Origin: an uncultured Caulobacter sp.
GTDB lineage: Bacteria; Pseudomonadota; Alphaproteobacteria; Caulobacterales; Caulobacteraceae
DNA length: 47,591 nt
Direction of reading: 5' to 3'
Assembly (NCBI GenBank): GCA_937991555.1
Contig: CALKHU010000107.1
Location: 1-47,591 of the forward strand
The translations under genes were made by a program, and so were the position numbers. The notes beneath the pieces were generated by a model. The model was given only the letters and a program-made list of their open reading frames with translations. It was not told the DNA's origin and made no database searches. Shown piece after piece: positions 7,942-15,594 of the stretch (position 1 is the first letter of the stretch; the number at the start of each line of letters is the position of its first letter).

Positions 7942-8034
7942 AGCAGCCCATCGGCAGTGTGGCCGGTGAGCGCCGGAGGCGGATTCCGCCTTCACACAAT
8001 CTGTTGCCGCGGGAGGGCCGCGGGGAGGGGATCG

Positions 8035-8730
8035 ATGCGCGTACTGTTGATCGAGGATGACAGCGCCACCGCTCAGACGATCGAGCTGATGCTGAAGTCC
8101 GAAGGCTTCAACGTCTATACGACGGACCTGGGCGAAGAGGGCGTGGATCTGGGGAAGATCTACGACTACGACCTGATCCTGCTGGACCTCAACCTGCCCG
8201 ACATGAGCGGCATGGACGTGCTGCGCACGCTGCGCAACGGCAAGGTCAACACCCCGATCATGATCCTGTCCGGCACGGCCGAGATCGACACCAAGGTGAA
8301 GACCCTGGGCGGCGGCGCCGACGACTACATGACCAAGCCGTTCCACAAGGACGAAATGGTCGCCCGCATCCACGCCGTGGTGCGCCGCTCGAAGGGCCAC
8401 GCCCAGGCGGTGATCCAGACCGGCGAGATCGCGGTCAATCTCGACGCCAAGACGGTCGAGGTGAACGGCATGCGGGTCCACCTGACCGGCAAGGAGTACC
8501 AGATGCTGGAACTCCTCTCGCTCCGGAAGGGCACGACCCTGACCAAGGAAATGTTCCTGAACCACCTGTACGGCGGCATGGACGAGCCCGAACTGAAGAT
8601 CATCGACGTCTTCATCTGCAAGCTGCGCAAGAAGCTGGCGACGGCCTCGGGCGGCAACCACTACATCGAGACGGTCTGGGGTCGCGGCTACGTGCTGCGC
8701 GATCCGCAGGAAGGCGTCAGCGCCGCCTGA
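8035..8730 (+). CDS. ctrA: Cell-cycle master response regulator CtrA
   Basis: CtrA is an OmpR-type response regulator that silences the replication origin and activates flagellar, pilus and division genes in Caulobacterales; it is phosphorylated through CckA-ChpT. The 231-residue protein begins MRVLLIEDDSATAQTIELML. The receiver (about 1-120) has acidic residues D8-D9 (EDD 7-9), phospho-acceptor D51 (LILLDLNLPD) and the Lys of TKPFHK. The winged helix (about 130-228) contains the KEYQMLELLSLRKG and LYGGMDEPELKIIDVFICKLRKKL segments. The C-terminus ends SAA, compatible with the ClpXP degradation signal at the C-terminus of CtrA. The frame is open to 7957, but the family start is the ATG at 8035, preceded by GGGGAGGGG. 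Confidence 0.98.
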   Translation: MRVLLIEDDSATAQTIELMLKSEGFNVYTTDLGEEGVDLGKIYDYDLILLDLNLPDMSGMDVLRTLRNGKVNTPIMILSGTAEIDTKVKTLGGGADDYMTKPFHKDEMVARIHAVVRRSKGHAQAVIQTGEIAVNLDAKTVEVNGMRVHLTGKEYQMLELLSLRKGTTLTKEMFLNHLYGGMDEPELKIIDVFICKLRKKLATASGGNHYIETVWGRGYVLRDPQEGVSAA

Positions 8731-8760
8731 TCCACGCGCCGGAGCCCTCCTCCGGACATG

Positions 8761-8792
8761 GAAACGCCCGCCGGGAGACCGGCGGGCGTTTC
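8761..8792. terminator. Bidirectional terminator between ctrA and the CVNH gene
   Basis: A 14-bp perfect stem (GAAACGCCCGCCGG with its complement) and GAGA loop lie 30 bases after the ctrA stop. The stem ends in TTTC on either strand. It can serve both ctrA (plus) and the convergent gene that ends at 8810. Confidence 0.85.
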
Positions 8793-8809
8793 TGCTTTCA
8801 GACCCTCAT

Positions 8810-9733
8810 CTAGCGGGTCTGGCGCACCGACGAGATCCGGCGGCCGAAGCCGAGCCGGTTCAGGTTGCGCTCGTCGCGATCCAGCGTCACGCAGCGGCCG
8901 CGGTAGTCCTGCTCGCTGCAGACCAGCCAACGGCCCCGGACGCGGGCCGATTCCGCCTTGTTGGCCATCTCCCACGGGCCCAGGCCGCGGGCGTCGCGCG
9001 TGATGGTGGCGCAGCGGCCGCCGTAGTTCGGCTGGGTGCAGAGGGTGATAGAGCCGTAGCCGCCGCCCCCGCCGCCGCCCGAGCAGGTCAGCCGGCCATC
9101 GACGTTGGCGATGTCGCGGCCGTTGCAGTTGCGGATGTCGATCGAAGTTCGGACCATGGCGCCGCGCCGGTCGCGGCACAGGGCGTTCAGGGTGAAACCG
9201 GACATCCAGGCGTTTGAGCAGGAGGCGCGGTAGCTGCCCTGCGGAATCTGGCCGCCGCCCCCGCCGCCGCCACCCGTGCAGGTCAGCCGGCCGTCGATGT
9301 TGGCGATGTCGCGACCCCGGCATGAGGCCAGGTCGATCGAGGTCCGCTGCCAGTTACCACGGCGATCGCGGCACTCCGCATACAGCTGCCCGTTCCGGAC
9401 ATAGGCGTTGCGGCACGACTGCCGGTAGCTGCCTTCCGGCACGGCGACCGGCGGGATCGGGCCGGGATTGCCGCAGACCAGGCGGCCGTTGCTGTTGGCG
9501 ATGTCGCCGCGGCACTGGTCATAGCGCAGGGTCGAATACTCCGTGCCGCCGCCGCGTTTGGTGCAACGGGCGGACAGTATGCGCGCGCCGTTCTGGTAGT
9601 AGGCCCGGGCGTCGCCGCAACTGTCGCGCCAGCTGCCGGGCGGCAGCGGAAGCGAGGACTGCGCCCAGGCGGCCATGCCCAGCACCGCGCTGGCCGCGGC
9701 GGCGGCGAGGCCCACGAGTACGAACTTCTTCAT
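8810..9733 (-). CDS. Secreted protein with three cyanovirin-N-like repeats and a beta/gamma-crystallin domain
   Basis: The 307-residue protein has a signal peptide (1-24, cut after AWA). Three CVNH-type repeats follow at about 30-87, 98-152 and 165-217. Each has the pattern P-x-G-S-x-R-x-S-C near its start and IxxCxGxDIANxDGRLxC near its end, and each carries paired cysteines. Poly-Gly linkers of 8 and 7 residues follow repeats 2 and 3. Residues 227-305 match a beta/gamma-crystallin fold: two Greek-key-like motifs (LCTQPNYGGRCATI and VCSEQDYRGRCVTL) that commonly bind calcium. CVNH domains bind oligomannose glycans; the crystallin part may stabilise or bind Ca2+. A periplasmic or extracellular glycan-binding role is inferred. 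An AGTTCTC region follows GGGGAG just before the ATG. Confidence 0.8.
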   Translation of the reverse strand: MKKFVLVGLAAAAASAVLGMAAWAQSSLPLPPGSWRDSCGDARAYYQNGARILSARCTKRGGGTEYSTLRYDQCRGDIANSNGRLVCGNPGPIPPVAVPEGSYRQSCRNAYVRNGQLYAECRDRRGNWQRTSIDLASCRGRDIANIDGRLTCTGGGGGGGGQIPQGSYRASCSNAWMSGFTLNALCRDRRGAMVRTSIDIRNCNGRDIANVDGRLTCSGGGGGGGYGSITLCTQPNYGGRCATITRDARGLGPWEMANKAESARVRGRWLVCSEQDYRGRCVTLDRDERNLNRLGFGRRISSVRQTR

Positions 9734-9884
9734 CGAGAACTCCCCTTCAGCATTCCCCGCGCGGCGCTGAAGCTAGCACCGGCGGCCTATGTCCCGCGAC
9801 AAAGAACCGTGATCGGCGAGGGCGGTTCCCGTTGCAGCCGTCGCCGGAGCGTGCATCCTCCCGCCGAACGACGGGGGAAACGAG

Positions 9885-12263
9885 ATGATGCGCCCTATCG
9901 CGCTGGCCGCGGCGCTGGCGGGAGCCCTGCTGCTCGGGTGGCTCGGGACGCGGACGCCGCCTCCGGCCCCCGCGGACGCTCCGGCCGAGGCCTTCTCCGC
10001 CGCCCGGGCCCTGGTCGACATCGAGGTCATCGCCCAGCGCCCCCATCCCGTCGGCTCGGCCGACCACGACCGTGTCCGCGACTACCTGAAGGCGCGCATG
10101 GCGGCGCTCGGCCTGTCGCCCCGGATCCAGGCCTCGACCGCTCTTGAACGGCGCGGCCTCGGCGGAGACGCCTTCGTCTTCGGCGGCGCGGTCGAGAACC
10201 TCGTCGGCGTGCTGCCCGGCAAGGACCGCACCGCCCCCGCCCTGCTGCTGATGGCCCACTACGACAGCGTGCCCGGCTCCCCGGGGGCGGCCGACGACGC
10301 GACCGGGACGGCCGGTATCCTGGAAGTCGTCCGGGCGCTGAAGGCGCGCGGAACGCCGGCGCGGGATGTCGTCGTGCTGATCACCGACGGCGAGGAGGCC
10401 GGCCTGCTCGGCGCGAGGGCGTTCTTCGCCGAGGACCCCCTGCGCGAGCGGATCGGCCTGGTCGTCAATCTCGAAGCGCGGGGCAACGGCGGCCGGGCCA
10501 ACATGTTCCAGACCGGTCCCGACAACGGCGCCATCGTGGCCGCCTTCGCCCGGACCGCCAGCGCGCCGATCAGCAACTCGCTGGCGGTGTTCCTGTACGA
10601 GAACATGCCCAACGACACCGACTTCTCGGTATCCAAGGCGGCGGGACTGTCAGGCCTGAACTTCGCCTTCATCGGACTGCAGTTCGACTACCATTCGCCG
10701 ACGGCGACCGTCGCCAACCTCGACAAGGGCTCGGTGCAGCATATCGGCGACCAGACGCTGGCCGCGGCCGGCGCGCTGGCCTTCGCCCCGGCCCTGCCGG
10801 GCAAGGCTCCAGACGCGGTCTACAGCCAGACTTTCGGGGACCATGTGCTGCACTATCCGGCGTGGGCGGGCTGGGGATTGCTGGCCGCCATCGTCGTCGC
10901 GCTGGCCTTCGCCCTTCGGCGGACCCTGGACGGCGGAAAGATCGCCTGGCGCGGCCTGGCGCGGGGCGCCGGCGCCGCGGCGCTGGTCCTGACCGGCTCC
11001 GCCCTCGCGCTTCACACCGCGCGGCGCGTCACCGGCGTCGACTTCGGCTACATGGGCCAGCGCCCCCTTCTGGCGCAGTGGGCGCTCTGGGAAGCGACCC
11101 TGGCCGTGATCGCGGTCGGCATGCTGCTGCTGATCCCGGCGATGCTCGGCCGTGGCGAGCGGCGCTGGCCGCCGGTCGTGTCTGCCCTGATCGGTGGCCT
11201 TCTTTGCCAGCTGTCCGGCGGCTGGGACGTCGTGGGAGGCGTGCTGGCCCTGGCGTCGATGGCCCTGGCCGGGGCGGTGTTCGGCAAGCCGGTGAGGATC
11301 GAGCAGGCCTGGCCTGGGGCGCTGGCGGTCGGGGTTCTGGCGGCGCTGGCGCTGCAGGTGCTGGCCCCGACCGTGGCGCTGATCGTCGCCTGGCCGCTGG
11401 CGATGGCGGCGCTGGCCGCCCTGGCGACGGACTTCGGCCTGCGAACCGACCTCAAGCGGCTGTCCGCCCTGGCGGTGATCGCGGCGCTGACCGGCGGATG
11501 GCTGGCGGTCTACTTCCATGGGGTGGCCCAGGGCCTGGACCTGCCGGCGGCGCTGGGCTTGCTGGTTTTCCTCGCCGCCCTGCCCTTCTGGCCCCTCGCC
11601 GCGCGGGACGGCCGCGGCGCGCTGCTCCCGGCGCTCGCCGTGCTGGCGGTCGGGGCGGCGATGGTCGGCCTGGTGCGGTTCGGCGAGCCGTGGAGCCCGC
11701 GACATCCGCAGGCGACCAGCGTCTTCCACGTCTCCGACGAATCGACCGGCCGGAGCTGGCGCGTGGCCAACACCGAAGCGCTGGACGCCTGGTCCCGCAA
11801 GGCGATCGAGCTCGAGGGCGGCAAGGCCGAACAGGCCGAGTTGCGGCCACTGGCCAGAGCGCCGGTCTGGCGCGCCGCAGCGGCGCCGGCGGCGATCGCC
11901 GCACCGCTGAACGCCACCCGCGCCGCGGATGGTTCGGTGCTCGTCGAAGGCGTCGCGAACGGGCGCCTGGTCATGATCGACGTGCGGGGCGCGGTGACCG
12001 GCGTGAGCGTCAACGGTCGCGACGCTCCTGGCGGGGCGCAGGGTGGCGCGCCCGCCCGAGGCTGGACCCGCGTGCGCTGGCAGGGCGATCCGGGCCCGTT
12101 CCGGCTGGTAGTCAGGGCCGCCGGCCCGGTCGAGGTCGCCTGGGCCATCGTCGCCGAGGGCTGGCGGCCGGGGGCCAGGCTCCTGCCCGCCCGACCGGCG
12201 AACGTGATGGCCTGGGACGTCTCAGACTCCACAGTGACGATGGGCTCGGCGACCCTGCCCTGA
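9885..12263 (+). CDS. Membrane-anchored M28-family aminopeptidase
   Basis: The 792-residue protein starts with a short hydrophobic segment (about 5-22) followed by an M28 peptidase domain (about 38-300). Metal-site motifs are visible: AHYDSV (H125, D127), ADDATG (D137-D138), DGEEAG with catalytic E170-E171, NLEARG (E about 200) and a late FDYHS histidine. The second half holds about eight hydrophobic segments (about 320-620), then a hydrophilic C-terminal domain (about 625-792). This peptidase-plus-polytopic-membrane layout is that of the ERMP1/Fxna-like M28 subgroup, in which a bacterial periplasmic peptidase is tethered. GGGGGAAA precedes the paired ATG codons at 9885 and 9888, so the start may be one codon later. 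The substrate is unknown. Confidence 0.85.
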   Translation: MMRPIALAAALAGALLLGWLGTRTPPPAPADAPAEAFSAARALVDIEVIAQRPHPVGSADHDRVRDYLKARMAALGLSPRIQASTALERRGLGGDAFVFGGAVENLVGVLPGKDRTAPALLLMAHYDSVPGSPGAADDATGTAGILEVVRALKARGTPARDVVVLITDGEEAGLLGARAFFAEDPLRERIGLVVNLEARGNGGRANMFQTGPDNGAIVAAFARTASAPISNSLAVFLYENMPNDTDFSVSKAAGLSGLNFAFIGLQFDYHSPTATVANLDKGSVQHIGDQTLAAAGALAFAPALPGKAPDAVYSQTFGDHVLHYPAWAGWGLLAAIVVALAFALRRTLDGGKIAWRGLARGAGAAALVLTGSALALHTARRVTGVDFGYMGQRPLLAQWALWEATLAVIAVGMLLLIPAMLGRGERRWPPVVSALIGGLLCQLSGGWDVVGGVLALASMALAGAVFGKPVRIEQAWPGALAVGVLAALALQVLAPTVALIVAWPLAMAALAALATDFGLRTDLKRLSALAVIAALTGGWLAVYFHGVAQGLDLPAALGLLVFLAALPFWPLAARDGRGALLPALAVLAVGAAMVGLVRFGEPWSPRHPQATSVFHVSDESTGRSWRVANTEALDAWSRKAIELEGGKAEQAELRPLARAPVWRAAAAPAAIAAPLNATRAADGSVLVEGVANGRLVMIDVRGAVTGVSVNGRDAPGGAQGGAPARGWTRVRWQGDPGPFRLVVRAAGPVEVAWAIVAEGWRPGARLLPARPANVMAWDVSDSTVTMGSATLP

Positions 12264-12302
12264 CGGTTGCCTCCGGCGCGGTGTTGCAGGAAAAGGCCGG
12301 CC

Positions 12303-12719
12303 ATGACCGTGACCATTTTCCACAATCCCGCCTGCGGGACCTCGCGCAACACCCTGGCCGCCATCCGCGCCAGCGGCGTCGAACCGACCGTCGTCGAATA
12401 CCTGAAGACGGGCTGGACCCGGGACCAGCTGCACGACCTGCTCGGCAGGCTGGGCAAGGCCCCGCGCGACATCCTGCGCGTGAAGGGCACGCCGGCGGCC
12501 GAGCTGGGCCTGACTGATCCGGCGGCCGGCGACGACGCCATCCTCGACGCCATGGTCGCCCATCCGGTCCTGGTCGAGCGGCCGATCGTGGTGAGCCCGC
12601 AGGGCGCGGTGCTGGCGCGCCCGTCGGAAAAGGTGTTCGACATCCTCGACAACCCGCCGGCCGAGTTCGTGAAGGAGGACGGCGAGCGAGTCCTGCCCGG
12701 GAATGCCCCCAAGGGGTGA
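12303..12719 (+). CDS. arsC: ArsC-family (glutaredoxin-coupled) arsenate reductase
   Basis: The 138-residue protein begins MTVTIFHNPACGTSRNTLAAI, with the catalytic Cys at residue 11 in the CxxS motif. Arginines that bind arsenate in the E. coli-type enzyme appear in the expected contexts: ILRVKGTP (about 60), VERPIVV (about 94) and LARPSEKV (about 107). Reduction of arsenate to arsenite uses glutathione and glutaredoxin. The gene follows the M28 peptidase after 39 bases. No arsR or arsenite pump is visible nearby, so a detoxification role is not demonstrated by context; Spx/MgsR-type relatives share the fold but lack the three arginines. Confidence 0.85.
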   Translation: MTVTIFHNPACGTSRNTLAAIRASGVEPTVVEYLKTGWTRDQLHDLLGRLGKAPRDILRVKGTPAAELGLTDPAAGDDAILDAMVAHPVLVERPIVVSPQGAVLARPSEKVFDILDNPPAEFVKEDGERVLPGNAPKG

Positions 12720-12862
12720 GCCGGCGTGACAAATCGGCCGAAGCACCGAATATTGCTTGCGCTTGATGCACCGGGTCCGGCATGAACCGGCCCGACAGTT
12801 GCTGGGGGGCGACCCAGCCGTGTCATTCTGACGCTTGCGGCATCGTCAACGACGGGGGACCG

Positions 12863-14269
12863 ATGCAGGAGTTTGATCCCAGGCGCCCGACGCTTCGCTT
12901 CGCGCCGAAGATCCTGGTGGCCGTCGCGGGTTTCGCCACCCTCGGCCTGTGCTGGAAACTGACGGCCGGTCCGGAGATCGCCGCGAGCCAGACGCTCGAT
13001 CCGGCGGCGATGGCCGCCCTGCAGCACGTCGCCTTCGCCAAGGCCGAGGCCCAGCCTGGCTTCGGGCATGGCCAGAACGTCGAGGTCGAGGTCCGCCCGG
13101 GCGAGACCCTGGCGGCCGCCGTCGCCCGCAGCGGCGTCGCCGAGAGCGAGGCCCGCAACGTGGTCGGCGTGCTGAGCCAGGCCATGGACACCGTCAACAT
13201 CAAGGCCGGCATGGACTTCGTCGCCTCCGTAGCGCGTCCGCTCGACCGCAGCGGCCCTGCCCGCCTGATCGGTCTGTCGATGCGCACCGACGCGGCCAAG
13301 ACGATCACCGTGTCGCGGACCTTCGACGGCGCCCTGCGCCTGCGCGAACTGGAAGAGAAGGTCCGCGCCGAGACCACGGTCGCCTGCGGCAAGATGGACG
13401 GCTCGTTCCACGAAAGCGCCGCGGCCGTCGGCGCCAACTCGGCGATCGTGGCCGAGGCCTCCAAGCTGTTCGCGCACAAGATCGACTTCTCGCGCGATAT
13501 TAAGGCCGGCGATCCGTTCTGTCTGGTCTTCGACCGCAAGATCACCGAGAGCGGCCGCACCATCGAGGCCAGCGGCCTGCAGTACGCCGAGATCAAGGGC
13601 CAGCGCTTCTACGGCTTCACCAACGCCCAGGGGAAGAAGACCTTCCTCGACAGCGTCGGCAAGACGGTGAAGAGCATGCTGCTGCGCACGCCGGTCGACG
13701 GCGCCCGCATCACCAGCCGCTTCGGCGTCCGCCGTCATCCGATCCTCGGCTACACCAAGATGCACCAGGGGATCGACTTCGGGGCCGGCACCGGCACGCC
13801 GATCCTCGCGGCCGGCGACGGCGTCGTCGTCGAGGCCCGCCGCTGGGGCGGCTACGGCAACTGGATCCGCGTCCGCCACGCCGACGGCTGGGAGACCGGC
13901 TACGCCCACCTGTCGCGCTACGCCAAGGGCCTGAAGGCCGGCCAGCGCGTCAGCCAGGGCCAGGTCATCGGCTACGTCGGCTCGACCGGCGCCTCCACCG
14001 GGCCGCACCTGCATTACGAGATCTGGCGTCGGGGCGTCCGGGTGAACCCGATGGGCGCCAAGATCGCGGTCGGCGTCAGCCAGGACCCGCGCGACGTGGC
14101 CGCCTTCAAGGCCGCCAAGGCGCGCCTCGACGCCCTGCTCGCCCCGCGCCGCGCGGCCGTGGGCGCTCCGGCGGTCCCTGCCGCCGACGGAACGACCGAG
14201 GCCGGCAAGAAGCTGGCCAAGGCCGACTTCAAGGCCGGCGGCCCGACCCTGCGGCCGCGGGCGGGTTGA
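12863..14269 (+). CDS. LytM/M23 metalloendopeptidase (peptidoglycan hydrolase-type)
   Basis: The protein has 468 residues from the ATG at 12863, preceded by GGGGGA; the longer frame from 12782 has no ribosome site. A single hydrophobic segment (about 17-33) anchors it in the inner membrane. A helical and beta-rich middle (about 70-275) includes a LysM-like stretch VEVRPGETLAAAV. The M23 domain (about 280-395) has an intact zinc site: H301 and D305 (HQGID), H349 (YAHL) and H382-x-H384 (HLHYE). An intact HxxxD/HxH set indicates a catalytically active enzyme rather than an EnvC-type activator. The N-terminal half resembles DipM/Csd3-type organisation. It is likely periplasmic and acts on peptide cross-links; the partners are not visible. 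It precedes prfA across a terminator. Confidence 0.85.
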   Translation: MQEFDPRRPTLRFAPKILVAVAGFATLGLCWKLTAGPEIAASQTLDPAAMAALQHVAFAKAEAQPGFGHGQNVEVEVRPGETLAAAVARSGVAESEARNVVGVLSQAMDTVNIKAGMDFVASVARPLDRSGPARLIGLSMRTDAAKTITVSRTFDGALRLRELEEKVRAETTVACGKMDGSFHESAAAVGANSAIVAEASKLFAHKIDFSRDIKAGDPFCLVFDRKITESGRTIEASGLQYAEIKGQRFYGFTNAQGKKTFLDSVGKTVKSMLLRTPVDGARITSRFGVRRHPILGYTKMHQGIDFGAGTGTPILAAGDGVVVEARRWGGYGNWIRVRHADGWETGYAHLSRYAKGLKAGQRVSQGQVIGYVGSTGASTGPHLHYEIWRRGVRVNPMGAKIAVGVSQDPRDVAAFKAAKARLDALLAPRRAAVGAPAVPAADGTTEAGKKLAKADFKAGGPTLRPRAG

Positions 14270-14302
14270 TACCGGCCGCGTTGGCCTGATGACCTGGACG
14301 GG

Positions 14303-14326
14303 AGGGCGCGGAGCGATCCGCGCCCT
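14303..14326 (+). terminator. Intrinsic-type hairpin after the M23 gene
   Basis: A 9-bp perfect stem GGGCGCGGA / TCCGCGCCC with a GCGA tetraloop (extended by an A-T pair) lies 34 bases after the stop and is followed by TTCCTGTAT, a weak T-rich tail. Confidence 0.7.
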
Positions 14327-14450
14327 TCCTGTATGCGCGGTCGACGGCGGCCCGAACGCGTCGGGCGATGACGGGATGGCGGCGGGACGTGACGGCGCGC
14401 GCCCGGGGCGCTAGAGAGACCGCCCGCCCGCAACAGCCCGGACTTCTCCC

Positions 14451-15527
14451 TTGCGACTTCCCCAGGCCCGTCTCGACCAGGTGCTCGACCGCTTCCGCGA
14501 GATCGAGGCGCGCATGGGCGCGGCCACTGACGGGGCCGAGATCGTCAAGCTCTCCAAGGAGCACGCCGAGCTGAAGCCCGTCGCCGAGGCGGTGATGGCG
14601 GTGCAGAAGGCGCAGGCCGAGCGGCCGGAGCTGGAGGCGATGGCCGCCGACCCGGACCCCGAGATCTCCGAACTGGCGCGGGACGAACTGGAGCGCCTCG
14701 ACGCGCGCCTGCCCGAGATGGAGCGCGCCGTCGCCCTGCTCCTCGCGCCGCGAGACAAGGACGAGAACGCCTCGGCCATCCTCGAAGTGCGCGCCGGCAC
14801 CGGCGGCGACGAGGCGGCCCTGTTCGCCGGCGACCTGTTCCGCATGTACCAGCGCTACGCCGCCGGCCGCGGCTGGCGGGTCGAGGTCGACAGCGTCTCC
14901 GAAGGCGAAATGGGCGGCTACAAGGAAATCATCGCCTCGATCACGGGCGATGGCGTGTTCGGCCGGCTGAAGTTCGAGAGCGGCGTGCACCGGGTGCAGC
15001 GGGTGCCGGCGACCGAGGCCCAGGGCCGGATCCACACCTCCGCCGCGACGGTGGCCGTTCTGCCCGAGGCCGAGGACGTCGATATCGATATCCGGGAGCA
15101 GGACCTCCGCATCGACACCTACCGGTCGAGCGGCGCCGGCGGCCAGCACGTCAACAAGACCGACTCGGCGGTGCGCATCACCCACCTGCCGACCGGCATC
15201 GTGGTGACGAGCTCGGAGAAGAGCCAGCACGAGAACCGCCGCAAGGCGATGGCCAACCTGAAAGCCCGTCTCTACGACATGCAGCGCCAGGCGCTCGACG
15301 ACGCGCGGTCGGAAGCGCGCAAGAGCCAGGTCGGCAGCGGCGATCGGTCAGAGCGCATCCGCACCTACAACTTCCCGCAGGGGCGGGTCACCGACCACCG
15401 CATCAACCTGACCCTCTACAACCTCGACAAGGTGATGGAGGGCGGCGCGCTGGACGACGTCATCGATCCGCTGATCGCCGAAGACCAGGCGGCGCGCCTG
15501 GCCGCGCTGGAAGACGAACTGGGCTGA
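14451..15527 (+). CDS. prfA: Peptide chain release factor 1 (RF1)
   Basis: RF1 recognises UAA and UAG in the ribosomal A site and triggers peptide release. The codon-recognition motif PAT is at residues 186-188 (RVPATEAQGRIH), which separates it from RF2 (SPF). The catalytic GGQ is at 230-232 (GAGGQHVNKT), and its Gln is the methylation target of PrmC, encoded about 3.3 kb downstream. Length (358) is standard. The start is TTG at 14451: the next in-frame Met is residue 22, and the residues before it (RLPQARLDQVLDRFREIEA) fit the normal N-terminal helix of the family. Confidence 0.96.
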   Translation: MRLPQARLDQVLDRFREIEARMGAATDGAEIVKLSKEHAELKPVAEAVMAVQKAQAERPELEAMAADPDPEISELARDELERLDARLPEMERAVALLLAPRDKDENASAILEVRAGTGGDEAALFAGDLFRMYQRYAAGRGWRVEVDSVSEGEMGGYKEIIASITGDGVFGRLKFESGVHRVQRVPATEAQGRIHTSAATVAVLPEAEDVDIDIREQDLRIDTYRSSGAGGQHVNKTDSAVRITHLPTGIVVTSSEKSQHENRRKAMANLKARLYDMQRQALDDARSEARKSQVGSGDRSERIRTYNFPQGRVTDHRINLTLYNLDKVMEGGALDDVIDPLIAEDQAARLAALEDELG

Positions 15528-15594
15528 GGCCCGCGCCAGAGGCGAAGGGGCGGAATCGCGATTACTCTCCAGTCTCGCAGCCGCCGGGGACGTC

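Larger units (their letters stand above)
7794..7986. promoter_or_regulatory. ctrA control region with eight GANTC (CcrM) sites
   Basis: GANTC occurs at 7794, 7805, 7816, 7834, 7850, 7882, 7902 and 7982 (start positions), eight times in 193 bases. At about 70 percent GC a random stretch of this length would hold about 0.5. GANTC is the target of the cell-cycle DNA methyltransferase CcrM, and methylation state controls the ctrA P1 promoter in Caulobacter crescentus. The rest of the 7493-8034 gap (7493-7793) shows no convincing gene and one CtrA-like half-site TTAACCGT at 7620-7627. Confidence 0.7.

Noticed and set aside
7957..8034. N-terminal extension of CtrA to the ATG at 7957
   Set aside because: Adds 26 residues not present in CtrA; the family start MRVLLIEDD at 8035 has a strong ribosome site.
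10862..14014. Long Arg/Gly-rich frames on both strands over the M28, arsC and M23 genes
   Set aside because: High-GC shadows; no recognisable motif, and the three real genes explain the region.
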